From Prevotella sp. (lineage in GTDB: Bacteria; Bacteroidota; Bacteroidia; Bacteroidales; Bacteroidaceae): a stretch of 55,184 nt of DNA. Position 1 is the first letter of the stretch, and every line of letters begins with the position of its first letter. The notes below the pieces were generated by a model. The model worked only from the letters and a program-made list of their open reading frames with translations, had not been told where the DNA came from and did no database searches. The stretch covers positions 1-55,184 of the forward strand of contig JAFVGS010000013.1 of the NCBI GenBank assembly GCA_017474845.1, given 5' to 3'. Position numbers and translations under genes: made by a program. Below are positions 6,350 through 12,600 of this stretch, piece by piece.

Positions 6350-8379
6350 ATGAAGAAATCAAAGAAGCCCTTGCATATATAGATCCAACAACATTGGATT
6401 ATCAGGAGTGGCTGAATGTAGGAATGGCAATTAAGGAAGCCGGCGGGTCATGCAATCTGTGGGATGAATGGTCCCGCCGGGATCCTGCCCGTTATGACGG
6501 CGGATGCTGGGCAAAGTGGGGATCATTCACAAAGACTGGCATAACAGAAAAGACTCTGTTCAAGATGGCTATCGAGAGAGGATACCGTTCCTCTTCTTAT
6601 TCGGATTCCAGAGGACGCGAACTGATGGATGGAGAGATCCTGAATGTTGATGAACATTATCGGGTGATCGACCAGGATATGATCGATTCCAAAACGGTTC
6701 CCGAACCGGTCAGATGGGATCCTCTGGAGGACATACGGAGATATCTGTCTGTATTATTCGCACCGAATGATCATGTCAGTTACTGTGTGGACTGTTATCA
6801 GGACAAAGACGGTAAATGGCATCCGAAAGGACGAGTCTATGACCGAACCGCAGGCAGATTGTTGGAAGAACTGGACAGCGCAAACGATGTTGAAGATGTC
6901 TTCTACAGCTACAACCATGAATGCGGTGTCTGGGTGAGTTTCAATCCGATGGATGGAAACGGCGGAAAAATCGACAACGTAACGGACTTTAAATACACGC
7001 TTATCGAAAGTGATACACAGGATATCGAAGTCCAATATGCTCTTATGACGAAACTGGAGCTGCCAATCGCTGCCCTGGTACATTCCGGAAATAAATCGAT
7101 TCATGCCATCGTGAGGATCGAGGCAGGAAACGAAAAAGAGTATGCCAGGCGCGTTGATTACCTGTTCAAGGTATGCAAAAAGAACGGGCTGGACGTGGAT
7201 ACATCCACAAAGAATCCAAGCCGTCTGTCCCGTATGCCGGGTTTCTGGCGCGGTAGCAGAAAGCAATATCTGATTGCTACGAATATCGGAAAGGAATCCT
7301 GGAATGAATGGGTGGAATACATCGAATCAATAAATGATGATCTGCCGGATCCGGAGGACTTCAACGATATTTGGGAAGATCTTCCTGAACTGGCTCCAGA
7401 GCTGATTCAGGGTGTACTTCGGAAGGGGCACAAGATGCTTTTATCCGGCGGATCCAAGACAGGTAAGTCAATGCTGATGATCCAGCTGGCTATTGCCATC
7501 GCATCCGGTGGGCATTGGTTGAACCGATATTGTGAGCAGGGAAAGGTCCTGTATGTAAATCTTGAAATCGACAGTTCTTCTTTTGCAAGGCGTATCGCCG
7601 CTGCCTGTAAGCAGCGCGGGATCACACCGGATAAGATCAATCACAATCTTCGTGTGTGGAACATGAGAGGACATAGCACACAGCTGGACAAGCTGACTCC
7701 GAAGTTGATCCGAAGATGCGAAAAAGAGAACTTTACAGCCATCATCATCGATCCGATTTACAAGGTCATGATGGGTGATGAGAACAAAGCTGGTGACATG
7801 GCTCAGTTCTGCAACCAGTTTGATGCCATTGCCACTAAGCTGAACTGCGCAGTGATCTACGTACATCATTTCAGTAAAGGAGAACAGGGCAAGAAGGCTA
7901 GTATTGACCGCGCATCCGGTTCCGGTGTATTTGCCAGAGATCCGGATACCATCGCCACAGTTACAAAGCTGTACAACGTACGCGGCACATATCCAGCTGT
8001 ACGTGTGGAGTTCACACTGCGAGAGTTCCCTGAACTGAAACCAATCGATGCCTGGTACCAGTATCCGATCCATGTTGTAGATACTGACGGCGATCTGAAG
8101 GAAGCTACAGTCGAAGAAAAGAAGAAGAAAACTCATGAGGAAAATCTTCAGGACTTCGTTGACAATTTGGAAATTGCCTTTGAAAACCTTTGTGATGATG
8201 AGGATGGAAATCCGCGGGAAGTGCCGCAGCCGGAGCTGATCGAGTATATGGATATGGAAAGGACAGCATTCACACGCTGGTACAAAGAGGCAAAAGACCA
8301 AGGTCTGACGAACATAAGAAAACGTGCTGCAGATAAGAAAATCGGTAGCACCGCAACCTTCTATAGACGGTGTGACTGA
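6346..8379 (+). CDS. Primase-helicase fusion (AEP primase + RepA-like ATPase)
   Basis: 677 residues with three parts. Residues 1-80 (DYQEWLNVGMAIKEAGG; LWDEWSRRDP) match a PriCT-type domain, here at the N-terminus. Residues about 125-310 look like an archaeo-eukaryotic-type primase: acidic ESD (221-223), the HSGNKSIHAIVRI histidine motif (246-258) and an S/T-N-PSRLSRMPG segment (287-299). Residues 350-560 are a RecA-fold helicase with Walker A GGSKTGKS (368-375), Walker B AIIIDP (465-470) and YVHHFSKG (505-512). The gene ends inside the iteron array at 8367-8626, so it is the natural candidate for the initiator that opens that origin. GGAGGTG precedes the start. Confidence 0.85.
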   Translation: MNEEIKEALAYIDPTTLDYQEWLNVGMAIKEAGGSCNLWDEWSRRDPARYDGGCWAKWGSFTKTGITEKTLFKMAIERGYRSSSYSDSRGRELMDGEILNVDEHYRVIDQDMIDSKTVPEPVRWDPLEDIRRYLSVLFAPNDHVSYCVDCYQDKDGKWHPKGRVYDRTAGRLLEELDSANDVEDVFYSYNHECGVWVSFNPMDGNGGKIDNVTDFKYTLIESDTQDIEVQYALMTKLELPIAALVHSGNKSIHAIVRIEAGNEKEYARRVDYLFKVCKKNGLDVDTSTKNPSRLSRMPGFWRGSRKQYLIATNIGKESWNEWVEYIESINDDLPDPEDFNDIWEDLPELAPELIQGVLRKGHKMLLSGGSKTGKSMLMIQLAIAIASGGHWLNRYCEQGKVLYVNLEIDSSSFARRIAAACKQRGITPDKINHNLRVWNMRGHSTQLDKLTPKLIRRCEKENFTAIIIDPIYKVMMGDENKAGDMAQFCNQFDAIATKLNCAVIYVHHFSKGEQGKKASIDRASGSGVFARDPDTIATVTKLYNVRGTYPAVRVEFTLREFPELKPIDAWYQYPIHVVDTDGDLKEATVEEKKKKTHEENLQDFVDNLEIAFENLCDDEDGNPREVPQPELIEYMDMERTAFTRWYKEAKDQGLTNIRKRAADKKIGSTATFYRRCD

Positions 8380-8626
8380 CGGTGTGCACTTAAGCAAACA
8401 CGGTGTGCAGTACGGTGTGCAGGCGATTTGCACACCGAGACCGATACGGTGTGCATGTGGTGTGCATAGTGCACACCGTGCGGTGTGCGGTACGGTGTGC
8501 AGGCGATTTGCACACCGGGCTTCACGGTGTGGTGTGCAGTCTCTCTAAAGAGAGTTATCACACACACGCATACACACACCATGTTAGAACGTCTCACTGA
8601 CGTTCGTTCTAACTACGGTGTATGCA
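8367..8626. repeat. Iteron array, probable replication origin
   Basis: ACGGTGTGCA occurs exactly at 8379, 8400, 8412, 8446 and 8492 on the plus strand and at 8470-8479 on the minus strand. Nine-of-ten matches on the minus strand lie at 8429-8437 and 8509-8517, and diverged copies at 8367, 8457, 8480, 8524, 8529 and 8615. A 37-base block (8401-8437) recurs with one mismatch at 8481-8517, exactly 80 bases away; each block contains a CGGTGTGCA-N7-TGCACACCG palindrome. A CA-rich stretch (8558-8580) follows. The array starts in the last codons of the primase-helicase, as in phages whose origin lies in or beside the initiator gene. The region is otherwise non-coding. Confidence 0.8.
8583..8613 (+). 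other. Bulged hairpin at the right edge of the iteron array
   Basis: GTTAGAACGTC (8583-8593) pairs with GACGTTC and TAAC (8599-8613) around a TCACT loop, leaving one 4-base GTTC bulge; the inner 7 base pairs GAACGTC/GACGTTC are perfect. It could be a single-strand initiation signal or a transcript structure; there is no T run, so it is not a terminator. Confidence 0.5.
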
Positions 8627-8671
8627 GTGTCGGTCCTGATCAACAGCAATCAAAAAAGCAAAGGAGACACA

Positions 8672-9070
8672 ATGATCAGATTTACAATTCCAATCGATCC
8701 TCCGACAGTGACCTTCCAGGACAAGTGTCTCGGGATCCGATACGGGAAACCATACATGTACGAATCGCCCAAGCTGAAAGATGCCAAAGCGATGATCCGC
8801 GCTCATGTCGGAAAGTACAAACCGGCTGAGCCGATGAAAGGTCCGATCAAGTTATCCGTGTACTGGGTCTTCCGGTACACGAAGGCATCAAAAGAACAGT
8901 GGATGGTACGGAAGCCGGATCTGGACAATCTGAACAAGATGCTGCAGGACGTGATGCAGGATCTGCAGTTCTTCGAGGATGACTCACAGATCGTCATCCT
9001 GCAGGCGGCAAAGACCAGATTCAAGAATCCATGTATCTCAGTGGAACTGATGGAGCTGAAAGACATATGA
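8672..9070 (+). CDS. rusA: RusA-family Holliday junction resolvase
   Basis: 132 residues from ATG 8672, chosen because AAGGAG lies 5 bases upstream; an upstream in-frame ATG at 8618 lies in the origin edge and has no ribosome site. The RusA signature is clear: KPDLDNLNKMLQD (81-93) with the catalytic aspartates D83 and D85, and FFEDDSQI (100-107) with D103/D104. It resolves Holliday junctions and branched intermediates made by the Sak4/DUF669 pathway before packaging. The stop overlaps the next start (ATGA). Confidence 0.9.
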   Translation: MIRFTIPIDPPTVTFQDKCLGIRYGKPYMYESPKLKDAKAMIRAHVGKYKPAEPMKGPIKLSVYWVFRYTKASKEQWMVRKPDLDNLNKMLQDVMQDLQFFEDDSQIVILQAAKTRFKNPCISVELMELKDI

Positions 9071-9336
9071 TCCGATTTGAAGAAGCAGAGGAAGAGATCC
9101 GGAAAGCAGAGCAGGAGCTCGCGGATGCCTCGGCATCCGGGGCTTCTTCCAAGCGGATCATCGATCTGGGGCGGAAAGTCCGCCGGCTGAAACGTGAGTT
9201 AAGACGTGCCAGGTATTATTACGAGACCGCCCAGAGACGCAAGGAAATGGCAGCAGGCGAGAGAGCAACCTTTGCGGAGGCCATCGCCACACGCCGGAAA
9301 CTTATTCAGCAACTGCTGGAGGAGGAGAACAAGTGA
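9067..9336 (+). CDS. Small coiled-coil protein
   Basis: 89 residues from ATG 9067, overlapping the RusA stop (ATGA). It is almost wholly helical and highly charged, with heptad-like spacing across residues 3-85 (EEAEEEIRKAEQELADAS; RRLKRELRRARYYYE). It has no membrane segment or cysteine. Probably an oligomeric scaffold or regulator; the family is unknown. Confidence 0.65.
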   Translation: MIRFEEAEEEIRKAEQELADASASGASSKRIIDLGRKVRRLKRELRRARYYYETAQRRKEMAAGERATFAEAIATRRKLIQQLLEEENK

Positions 9337-9392
9337 TCTATATCGTGATGATCATCCTGCTCGCGATCGCATGCATGGAGGCGGAAAAATGA
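9333..9392 (+). CDS. Tiny membrane peptide (19 residues, GTG start)
   Basis: GTG at 9333 is preceded by a very strong GGAGGAGG with correct spacing and encodes 19 residues, (M)IYIVMIILLAIACMEAEK, a single short hydrophobic helix. It overlaps the previous stop by GTGA and the following start by ATGA, which fits translational coupling on both sides and argues against chance. Function unknown. Confidence 0.5.
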   Translation: MIYIVMIILLAIACMEAEK

Positions 9393-9550
9393 ACGGGGAC
9401 AAGGTAGCAAAGCAGATCGAGGAATATTCCGAGGAGTGGAAGGGTGTTGACGATGGTGTCTGCTTCGAATGCGAAACCGTTGATGAAGTCGGGCCGTCAT
9501 GGACACCGGGAAAGTACATCGAGATAACGCTCAGAGTGGAGGATTTATGA
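9389..9550 (+). CDS. Hypothetical acidic 53-residue protein
   Basis: Starts at ATG 9389 (GGAGG 7 bases upstream, overlapping the 19-residue peptide) and overlaps the next start at 9547. It is acidic, with a helical N-terminus (KVAKQIEEYSEEW) and a strand-rich end; two cysteines (CFEC) near residues 25-28 could bind metal or form a disulphide. No family recognised. Confidence 0.55.
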   Translation: MNGDKVAKQIEEYSEEWKGVDDGVCFECETVDEVGPSWTPGKYIEITLRVEDL

Positions 9551-9825
9551 GAAGATACGTCAAAGTAGATGAACTGCTTGATGCATTAAACAGCCAAGAC
9601 CTTGCAGAATGGCTTGATAAGCAGGATGAATACACTCCTGCGGATATTGTGGAACACGCTTTGGAGACACTGTCGACTGCCGATGCGGTTCCTGTAATTC
9701 GTTGCAAGGATTGCAAGTTTGCACATCTGATTGAACCGCATGATGATTGGTGGGAATGTGAACATGACAAAAGAGTATTGCATTCGGATGGATTCTGCTC
9801 ATGGGCAGAGAGGAGAGAAGAATGA
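9547..9825 (+). CDS. Zinc-knuckle protein of a common phage family
   Basis: 92 residues from ATG 9547. An N-terminal MRRYVKVDELLDAL helix is followed by a linker ending DAVPVIRCKDC and a zinc knuckle with C53, C56, C71 and C84 and a GFCSWAERR ending. This pattern is widespread in small Firmicutes phage proteins of unknown function. It is coupled by ATGA overlaps on both sides. Base composition from about 9,550 to 10,400 looks more AT-rich than the flanks, suggesting separate acquisition. Confidence 0.7.
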   Translation: MRRYVKVDELLDALNSQDLAEWLDKQDEYTPADIVEHALETLSTADAVPVIRCKDCKFAHLIEPHDDWWECEHDKRVLHSDGFCSWAERREE

Positions 9826-10133
9826 AAAGAGAGATCAGGTTTTATAAACCGGCGCATGAGTCAATCCCGACTGAGTTAAGACTCTACGCTGGTGACAAAT
9901 ATGTTACTTACGAAAGAATTCAATCCGGATTCCGATTTGAGATTCTCACAGACGATGAAGATGAAGCGCTTGCCATTGCAAAGGATATTGCGGAAATAAT
10001 GATCCGTGACCATAGTGAGCCTCAACATGGTATTTCATGGAGGACAATTTCATTCAGCATTGTCGCACAGGAAGAACGGTACAGAATCGGAACATGGGTT
10101 GATTGGACTTATAGAGTCCGTGACTCATATTGA
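9822..10133 (+). CDS. Hypothetical alpha/beta protein
   Basis: 103 residues from ATG 9822 (AGGAGAG upstream, ATGA overlap). The predicted pattern is alternating strands and one long helix (EDEALAIAKDIAEIMIRDH at about 51-69). Neither membrane segments nor cysteines are present. I do not recognise it; it travels with the zinc-knuckle gene. Confidence 0.6.
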   Translation: MKREIRFYKPAHESIPTELRLYAGDKYVTYERIQSGFRFEILTDDEDEALAIAKDIAEIMIRDHSEPQHGISWRTISFSIVAQEERYRIGTWVDWTYRVRDSY

Positions 10134-10148
10134 GGAGAGGAAAGAAGA

Positions 10149-10400
10149 ATGAGACTGATTGATGCGGATGCGCTGAACACATATGATGTGTCCCCTGCAT
10201 ATGGTATGACCGTTATTGGATTGACAGAGGAAGATATAGAACTTGCCCCAACAATAGATGCAATCCCGATTGATTGGATTAGACAGTGGCATCAGCGGAG
10301 AGTGAGCGGAAGGAAGAATTACAAAGCCGCGACAACGATGGTCATCCGTGAACTGTTGGACGCATGGGATGCTGAGAGGAATGGCAACAGCGATGAATAG
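10149..10400 (+). CDS. MRLIDADAL-type small phage protein
   Basis: 83 residues beginning MRLIDADAL and containing ELAPTIDAIPIDWI (about 35-48), both hallmarks of a very common but uncharacterised family in Firmicutes phages. Here the usual zinc knuckle after the IDAIP motif is replaced by a helical C-terminus. GAGGAG precedes the start. Related N-terminal patterns occur in the genes at 9547 and 10489. Confidence 0.65.
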   Translation: MRLIDADALNTYDVSPAYGMTVIGLTEEDIELAPTIDAIPIDWIRQWHQRRVSGRKNYKAATTMVIRELLDAWDAERNGNSDE

Positions 10401-10476
10401 CATGAGTCTGATCGTGATCAGCGCACAGCTTGGCTGCATAATTGGCCTGCTGTGGTGCATCTGCAGAAAGATTTGA
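10393..10476 (+). CDS. Tiny membrane peptide (27 or 31 residues)
   Basis: From ATG 10393 it encodes 27 residues dominated by one hydrophobic helix (LIVISAQLGCIIGLLWCI) with a basic CRKI end; ATG 10381 would add four residues. The ribosome site is weak (AGAGG around 10375-10379). It overlaps the end of the preceding gene and stops 12 bases before the next. It resembles the peptide at 9333 in size and nature. Moderate to low confidence. Confidence 0.4.
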   Translation: MNSMSLIVISAQLGCIIGLLWCICRKI

Positions 10477-10488
10477 GAGGAGAAGAAA

Positions 10489-10755
10489 ATGAGAGAATAC
10501 ATTGACCGCCAGACGCTGCTGGCAAGAGCTGCCACTGTTCCAACAGAAGAGCGGAACTGGGCGACAGCGATCGAACTGATCGAGAACATCCCGCAGACGG
10601 ATGTGGCCAGACAGATCGATGGCATCATCTGCGAAAAGGATATGATCGACAAAGAGATGCGCTACTGGCACAAAAAGGCAGAGCGCTATGAGAATACCAT
10701 TCTGAGACTTGCGGTCCTTATGGCGCAGGGAGGTGATACAGATGCCGATGACTAA
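10489..10755 (+). CDS. Hypothetical 88-residue protein
   Basis: Begins MREYIDRQTLLARA and contains IELIENIPQTDV (about 28-39), so its first 40 residues follow the same M-R-x-I-D...P-x-x-D layout as the genes at 9547 and 10149; the rest (KDMIDKEMRYWHKKAERYENTI, shown only in part) is a charged helix. GAGGAG precedes the start. Function unknown. The stop lies 14 bases inside the next gene. Confidence 0.62.
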   Translation: MREYIDRQTLLARAATVPTEERNWATAIELIENIPQTDVARQIDGIICEKDMIDKEMRYWHKKAERYENTILRLAVLMAQGGDTDADD

Positions 10756-10978
10756 ACCGGGCAAAACACTGGGCACACCAGTCAAAGCGGACATGATCCG
10801 CACCCAGTTAAAGAGCGAGGGACAGACAGTGGCGGGATTCGCCAGAGAGATCAACTACAGCCGGCAGGCAGTCCAGGGCGCACTGGCAAAGGGCAGAATG
10901 TCCAAGACCATGATCGCACTGGTCGCCGAAGCGCTGCACAAACGCCCGGAGGATATTCTGGCAGGGGGTGCGCAGTAA
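10742..10978 (+). CDS. Cro/CI-like HTH protein
   Basis: 78 residues from ATG 10742, chosen for the GGAGGTG 7 bases upstream. Residues about 15-72 form a helix-turn-helix (TVAGFAREINYSRQAVQGAL then MIALVAEALHKRPEDIL). This is a third small HTH regulator, placed late in the early operon; it may tune early-to-late timing. The stop overlaps the next start (TAATG). Confidence 0.7.
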   Translation: MPMTKPGKTLGTPVKADMIRTQLKSEGQTVAGFAREINYSRQAVQGALAKGRMSKTMIALVAEALHKRPEDILAGGAQ

Positions 10979-11247
10979 TGGCATTCTTTTACCAGAAGGA
11001 AACACCGGGCACATACATGCCGCCGATCGAACCGGCACCATGGCCACTTGCAGAAGGAAAAGCGCTCTATGTTAAATGGAATGACGATCGCGGCAGATCG
11101 TTCAACAACATCAGTAACTTCAAGGATGACGGGGAATGCGTGTCGTTCTCTTATGATCATCCTGAATCAGGCAGAACAACGATCCGGCTGTTCAAGAGAA
11201 ATATTCGATGGCTGGAACTGTTCGACCGCCTGCCGGAGGACGAATGA
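10978..11247 (+). CDS. Hypothetical 89-residue protein
   Basis: Starts on the TAATG overlap. It has a proline-rich N-terminus (TYMPPIEPAPWPL) followed by a strand-rich half with repeated aromatic positions (ALYVKW, CVSFSY, TIRLF). It is soluble. No family recognised; the stop overlaps the Lar-like gene start (ATGA). Confidence 0.58.
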   Translation: MAFFYQKETPGTYMPPIEPAPWPLAEGKALYVKWNDDRGRSFNNISNFKDDGECVSFSYDHPESGRTTIRLFKRNIRWLELFDRLPEDE

Positions 11248-11429
11248 CGAAACTGCAGCGCTGCCCATTCTGCGGAGGAGAACCAGAACGTTCTGACTGC
11301 ATTGGCTGCGGATACATCCAGATAAGATGTACAGACTGCGGGGCGAACATCACCCAGACACTGGCAACGCAGACGCTGACCATCGAAGAGGCCACACTCA
11401 TCGAGAAGTGGAACAGGAGGACGGACTGA
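11244..11429 (+). CDS. Lar-like restriction alleviation protein
   Basis: 61 residues from ATG 11244. The layout LQRCPFCGGEPE (4-15), IQIRCTDCGAN (25-35) and EEATLIEKWNRR (47-58) matches the Lar restriction-alleviation family. C7/C10 and C29/C32 form a zinc ribbon. Rac prophage Lar protects DNA from type I restriction by promoting modification; many phage homologues are assigned by similarity only, so the anti-restriction role here is inferred. Confidence 0.75.
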   Translation: MTKLQRCPFCGGEPERSDCIGCGYIQIRCTDCGANITQTLATQTLTIEEATLIEKWNRRTD

Positions 11430-11515
11430 TGGATCCAAAGCCAAAGCCGGACGACACACCGATCGGACTGGACCAGACCATTGAGGAATCGCTTCAGGAG
11501 ATCCGGGAGACATGA
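11429..11515 (+). CDS. 28-residue peptide gene
   Basis: ATG 11429 overlaps the Lar-like stop (TGATG) with AGGAGG upstream, and its own stop overlaps the late-regulator start (ATGA). It encodes a proline/lysine-rich start and an acidic helix (IEESLQEI). The double coupling and ribosome site support real translation; the role may be simply to couple translation or to act as a small regulator. Confidence 0.45.
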   Translation: MDPKPKPDDTPIGLDQTIEESLQEIRET

Positions 11516-11928
11516 CGAAGGAAACTCTGGAGGAGTATTACACCATTGCATCGAGGATTCAGGCAATCGATGAGGAGATCCGGATGCTGTACTCTCCGAA
11601 CCTTGGGGGCGGTGGCAACGTGATCGGAGCCGGCAGGGTGTCCGTCCGGATGCCACACAGTAAGACGGAAGAGACTGCGCTGCGTGTGACAGATCTGCGT
11701 GAGAAGCTGGAAGCCGAGAGGGAGCGTCTGCTGTCTCTTGCTGAAGAGATTGAGAACTGGCTCGACACGGTGACCGATCCGGAGATCGAGGCCATTGTCA
11801 GATGGCACTACTTGCTCAGATGCAACTGGAAGGTGACCAACATAAAGGTCTATGGTTATCCATCATACTGGTACAGCAGACAGAGACTGGAGAGATATTT
11901 CGAAAAGATCGAAAGTTGTCCAAATTGA
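11512..11928 (+). CDS. ArpU/RinA-like late transcription regulator
   Basis: 138 residues. A charged coiled coil (about 57-88) is followed by DPEIEAIVRWHYL and a sigma-region-4-like helix-turn-helix (WKVTNIKVYGYPSYWYSRQRLERYF, given here only by its ends W106 to F131). This is the layout of ArpU/RinA/DUF1492 regulators, which switch on phage late genes. It is the last early gene and is followed at once by the candidate late promoter and packaging genes, as expected. Coupled by ATGA to the upstream peptide gene. Confidence 0.78.
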   Translation: MTKETLEEYYTIASRIQAIDEEIRMLYSPNLGGGGNVIGAGRVSVRMPHSKTEETALRVTDLREKLEAERERLLSLAEEIENWLDTVTDPEIEAIVRWHYLLRCNWKVTNIKVYGYPSYWYSRQRLERYFEKIESCPN

Positions 11929-11949
11929 TTAGATAACTACTGCTATAGT
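11916..11949 (+). promoter_or_regulatory. Candidate activator-dependent late promoter
   Basis: TGC-TATAGT (11941-11949) is an extended -10. The only -35-like elements are at wrong distances: TTGTCC 22 bases away (11916-11921) and TTGATT 13 bases away (11925-11930). A poor -35 is typical for promoters that need an ArpU/RinA-type activator, whose gene ends here. Start expected near 11956. Confidence 0.55.
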
Positions 11950-11958
11950 GTATCCATG

Positions 11959-12001
11959 AGAAAGAGCGAGGTTGGACAGGTTATCCTCGTTCTTTCTTTT
12001 T
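11959..12001 (+). terminator. Strong hairpin with T-rich tail just after the late promoter
   Basis: AGAAAGAGCGAGG (11959-11971) pairs with CCTCGTTCTTTCT (11985-11997), 13 pairs including one G-U, followed by TTTTT broken by C. It could end the early transcript, or act as an attenuator for the late transcript, whose start is predicted only a few bases upstream. Confidence 0.65.
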
Positions 12002-12009
12002 CCCCTCAG

Positions 12010-12083
12010 GAGAGCCGGGGCTTTCCGGGAAAGCCGACCATGACGCATGTGATGCCTCCTCAAAATCCTTTCACCCGGCTCTC
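12010..12083 (+). ncRNA. Branched structured leader RNA (three-way junction)
   Basis: GAGAGCCGGG (12010-12019) pairs perfectly with CCCGGCTCTC (12074-12083). Inside are two hairpins: GGCTTTC/GAAAGCC (12019-12025/12029-12035, sharing one G with the outer stem) and GCAT/ATGC (12045-12048/12052-12055). It lies 29 bases before the first late gene. It may be a regulatory leader or part of the packaging site; no known RNA family assigned. Confidence 0.5.
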
Positions 12084-12112
12084 TCACATTATCTATAATC
12101 CGGAGGACAAGC

Positions 12113-12310
12113 ATGGACGACGATGTCATCGATATAACTCACATGACCGAAGAGGATCGGAGAGAACATCTTCGCAGGATCTCACAGCTGCAGACATGTC
12201 CATGTGTGTACTGCACTGCCATCTGTGACAGATGGTCGACCGTTGCGGAGTGCAAACCCTATCAGGACTGGCTGCGCGTTAACGAGCGATTAAGGGGCAT
12301 ACAGCGATGA
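12113..12310 (+). CDS. Small cysteine-containing protein before HNH
   Basis: 65 residues from ATG 12113 with CGGAGGA upstream. An acidic helical N-terminus (MTEEDRREHLRRI) is followed by a cysteine cluster C29, C31, C34 and C38 (CPCVYCTAICDRW) and another at about 47, a probable metal knuckle. It overlaps the HNH gene (ATGA). It is far too short and lacks the features of a small terminase. Function unknown. Confidence 0.6.
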   Translation: MDDDVIDITHMTEEDRREHLRRISQLQTCPCVYCTAICDRWSTVAECKPYQDWLRVNERLRGIQR

Positions 12311-12600
12311 GAGAGTTTGCACGAGAATTCTATCGCACCAAGGCATGGCAGGCCGCCAGAGAGGCCGCAATGAGCCGAGACGGCCGGCTGTGTGTGGATT
12401 GCCTGCGCAAAGGCATGTACACGCCAGCCGAGGAAGTGCACCATGTTATTCCCTTAACTCCGGATAACATAAACGACCCGAGCATATCGCTCGCCCTGGA
12501 TAATCTGGTGAGCTTGTGCCGTGAATGCCACAAGGCCAGACACCACCCTGAACAGCCACGCTACAAGGTGGACGAGTACGGAAGGGTGATCATAAAGTAA
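12307..12600 (+). CDS. HNH endonuclease (packaging-associated)
   Basis: 97 residues. Metal-finger cysteines C29/C32 and C71/C74 frame the HNH core: HH at 45-46, N66 and H75/H79, with the usual EEVHHVIPL and DNLVSLCRECH strings. HNH proteins beside terminase genes are needed with TerL for cos cleavage and DNA packaging in HK97-like phages; that role is inferred from position. Translation is coupled to the upstream gene by ATGA. Confidence 0.88.
   Translation: MREFAREFYRTKAWQAAREAAMSRDGRLCVDCLRKGMYTPAEEVHHVIPLTPDNINDPSISLALDNLVSLCRECHKARHHPEQPRYKVDEYGRVIIK

Noticed and set aside
8552-8566. DnaA box (TTATCACAC)
   Set aside because: Only five of nine positions match TTATCCACA and there is no second site.
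8324-8600. Several short overlapping frames across the iterons on both strands
   Set aside because: The translated repeats (GVQ, CAH) come from the GGTGTGCA DNA repeat; no ribosome sites, and frames are open in several phases because of the repeat.
8367-8626. CRISPR array
   Set aside because: Units are about 10 bases, in both orientations, with irregular spacing and no spacer-like unique 30-mers or cas genes.
12113-12310. This 65-residue gene as the missing small terminase
   Set aside because: Too short, no HTH or oligomerisation helices, dominated by a cysteine cluster.
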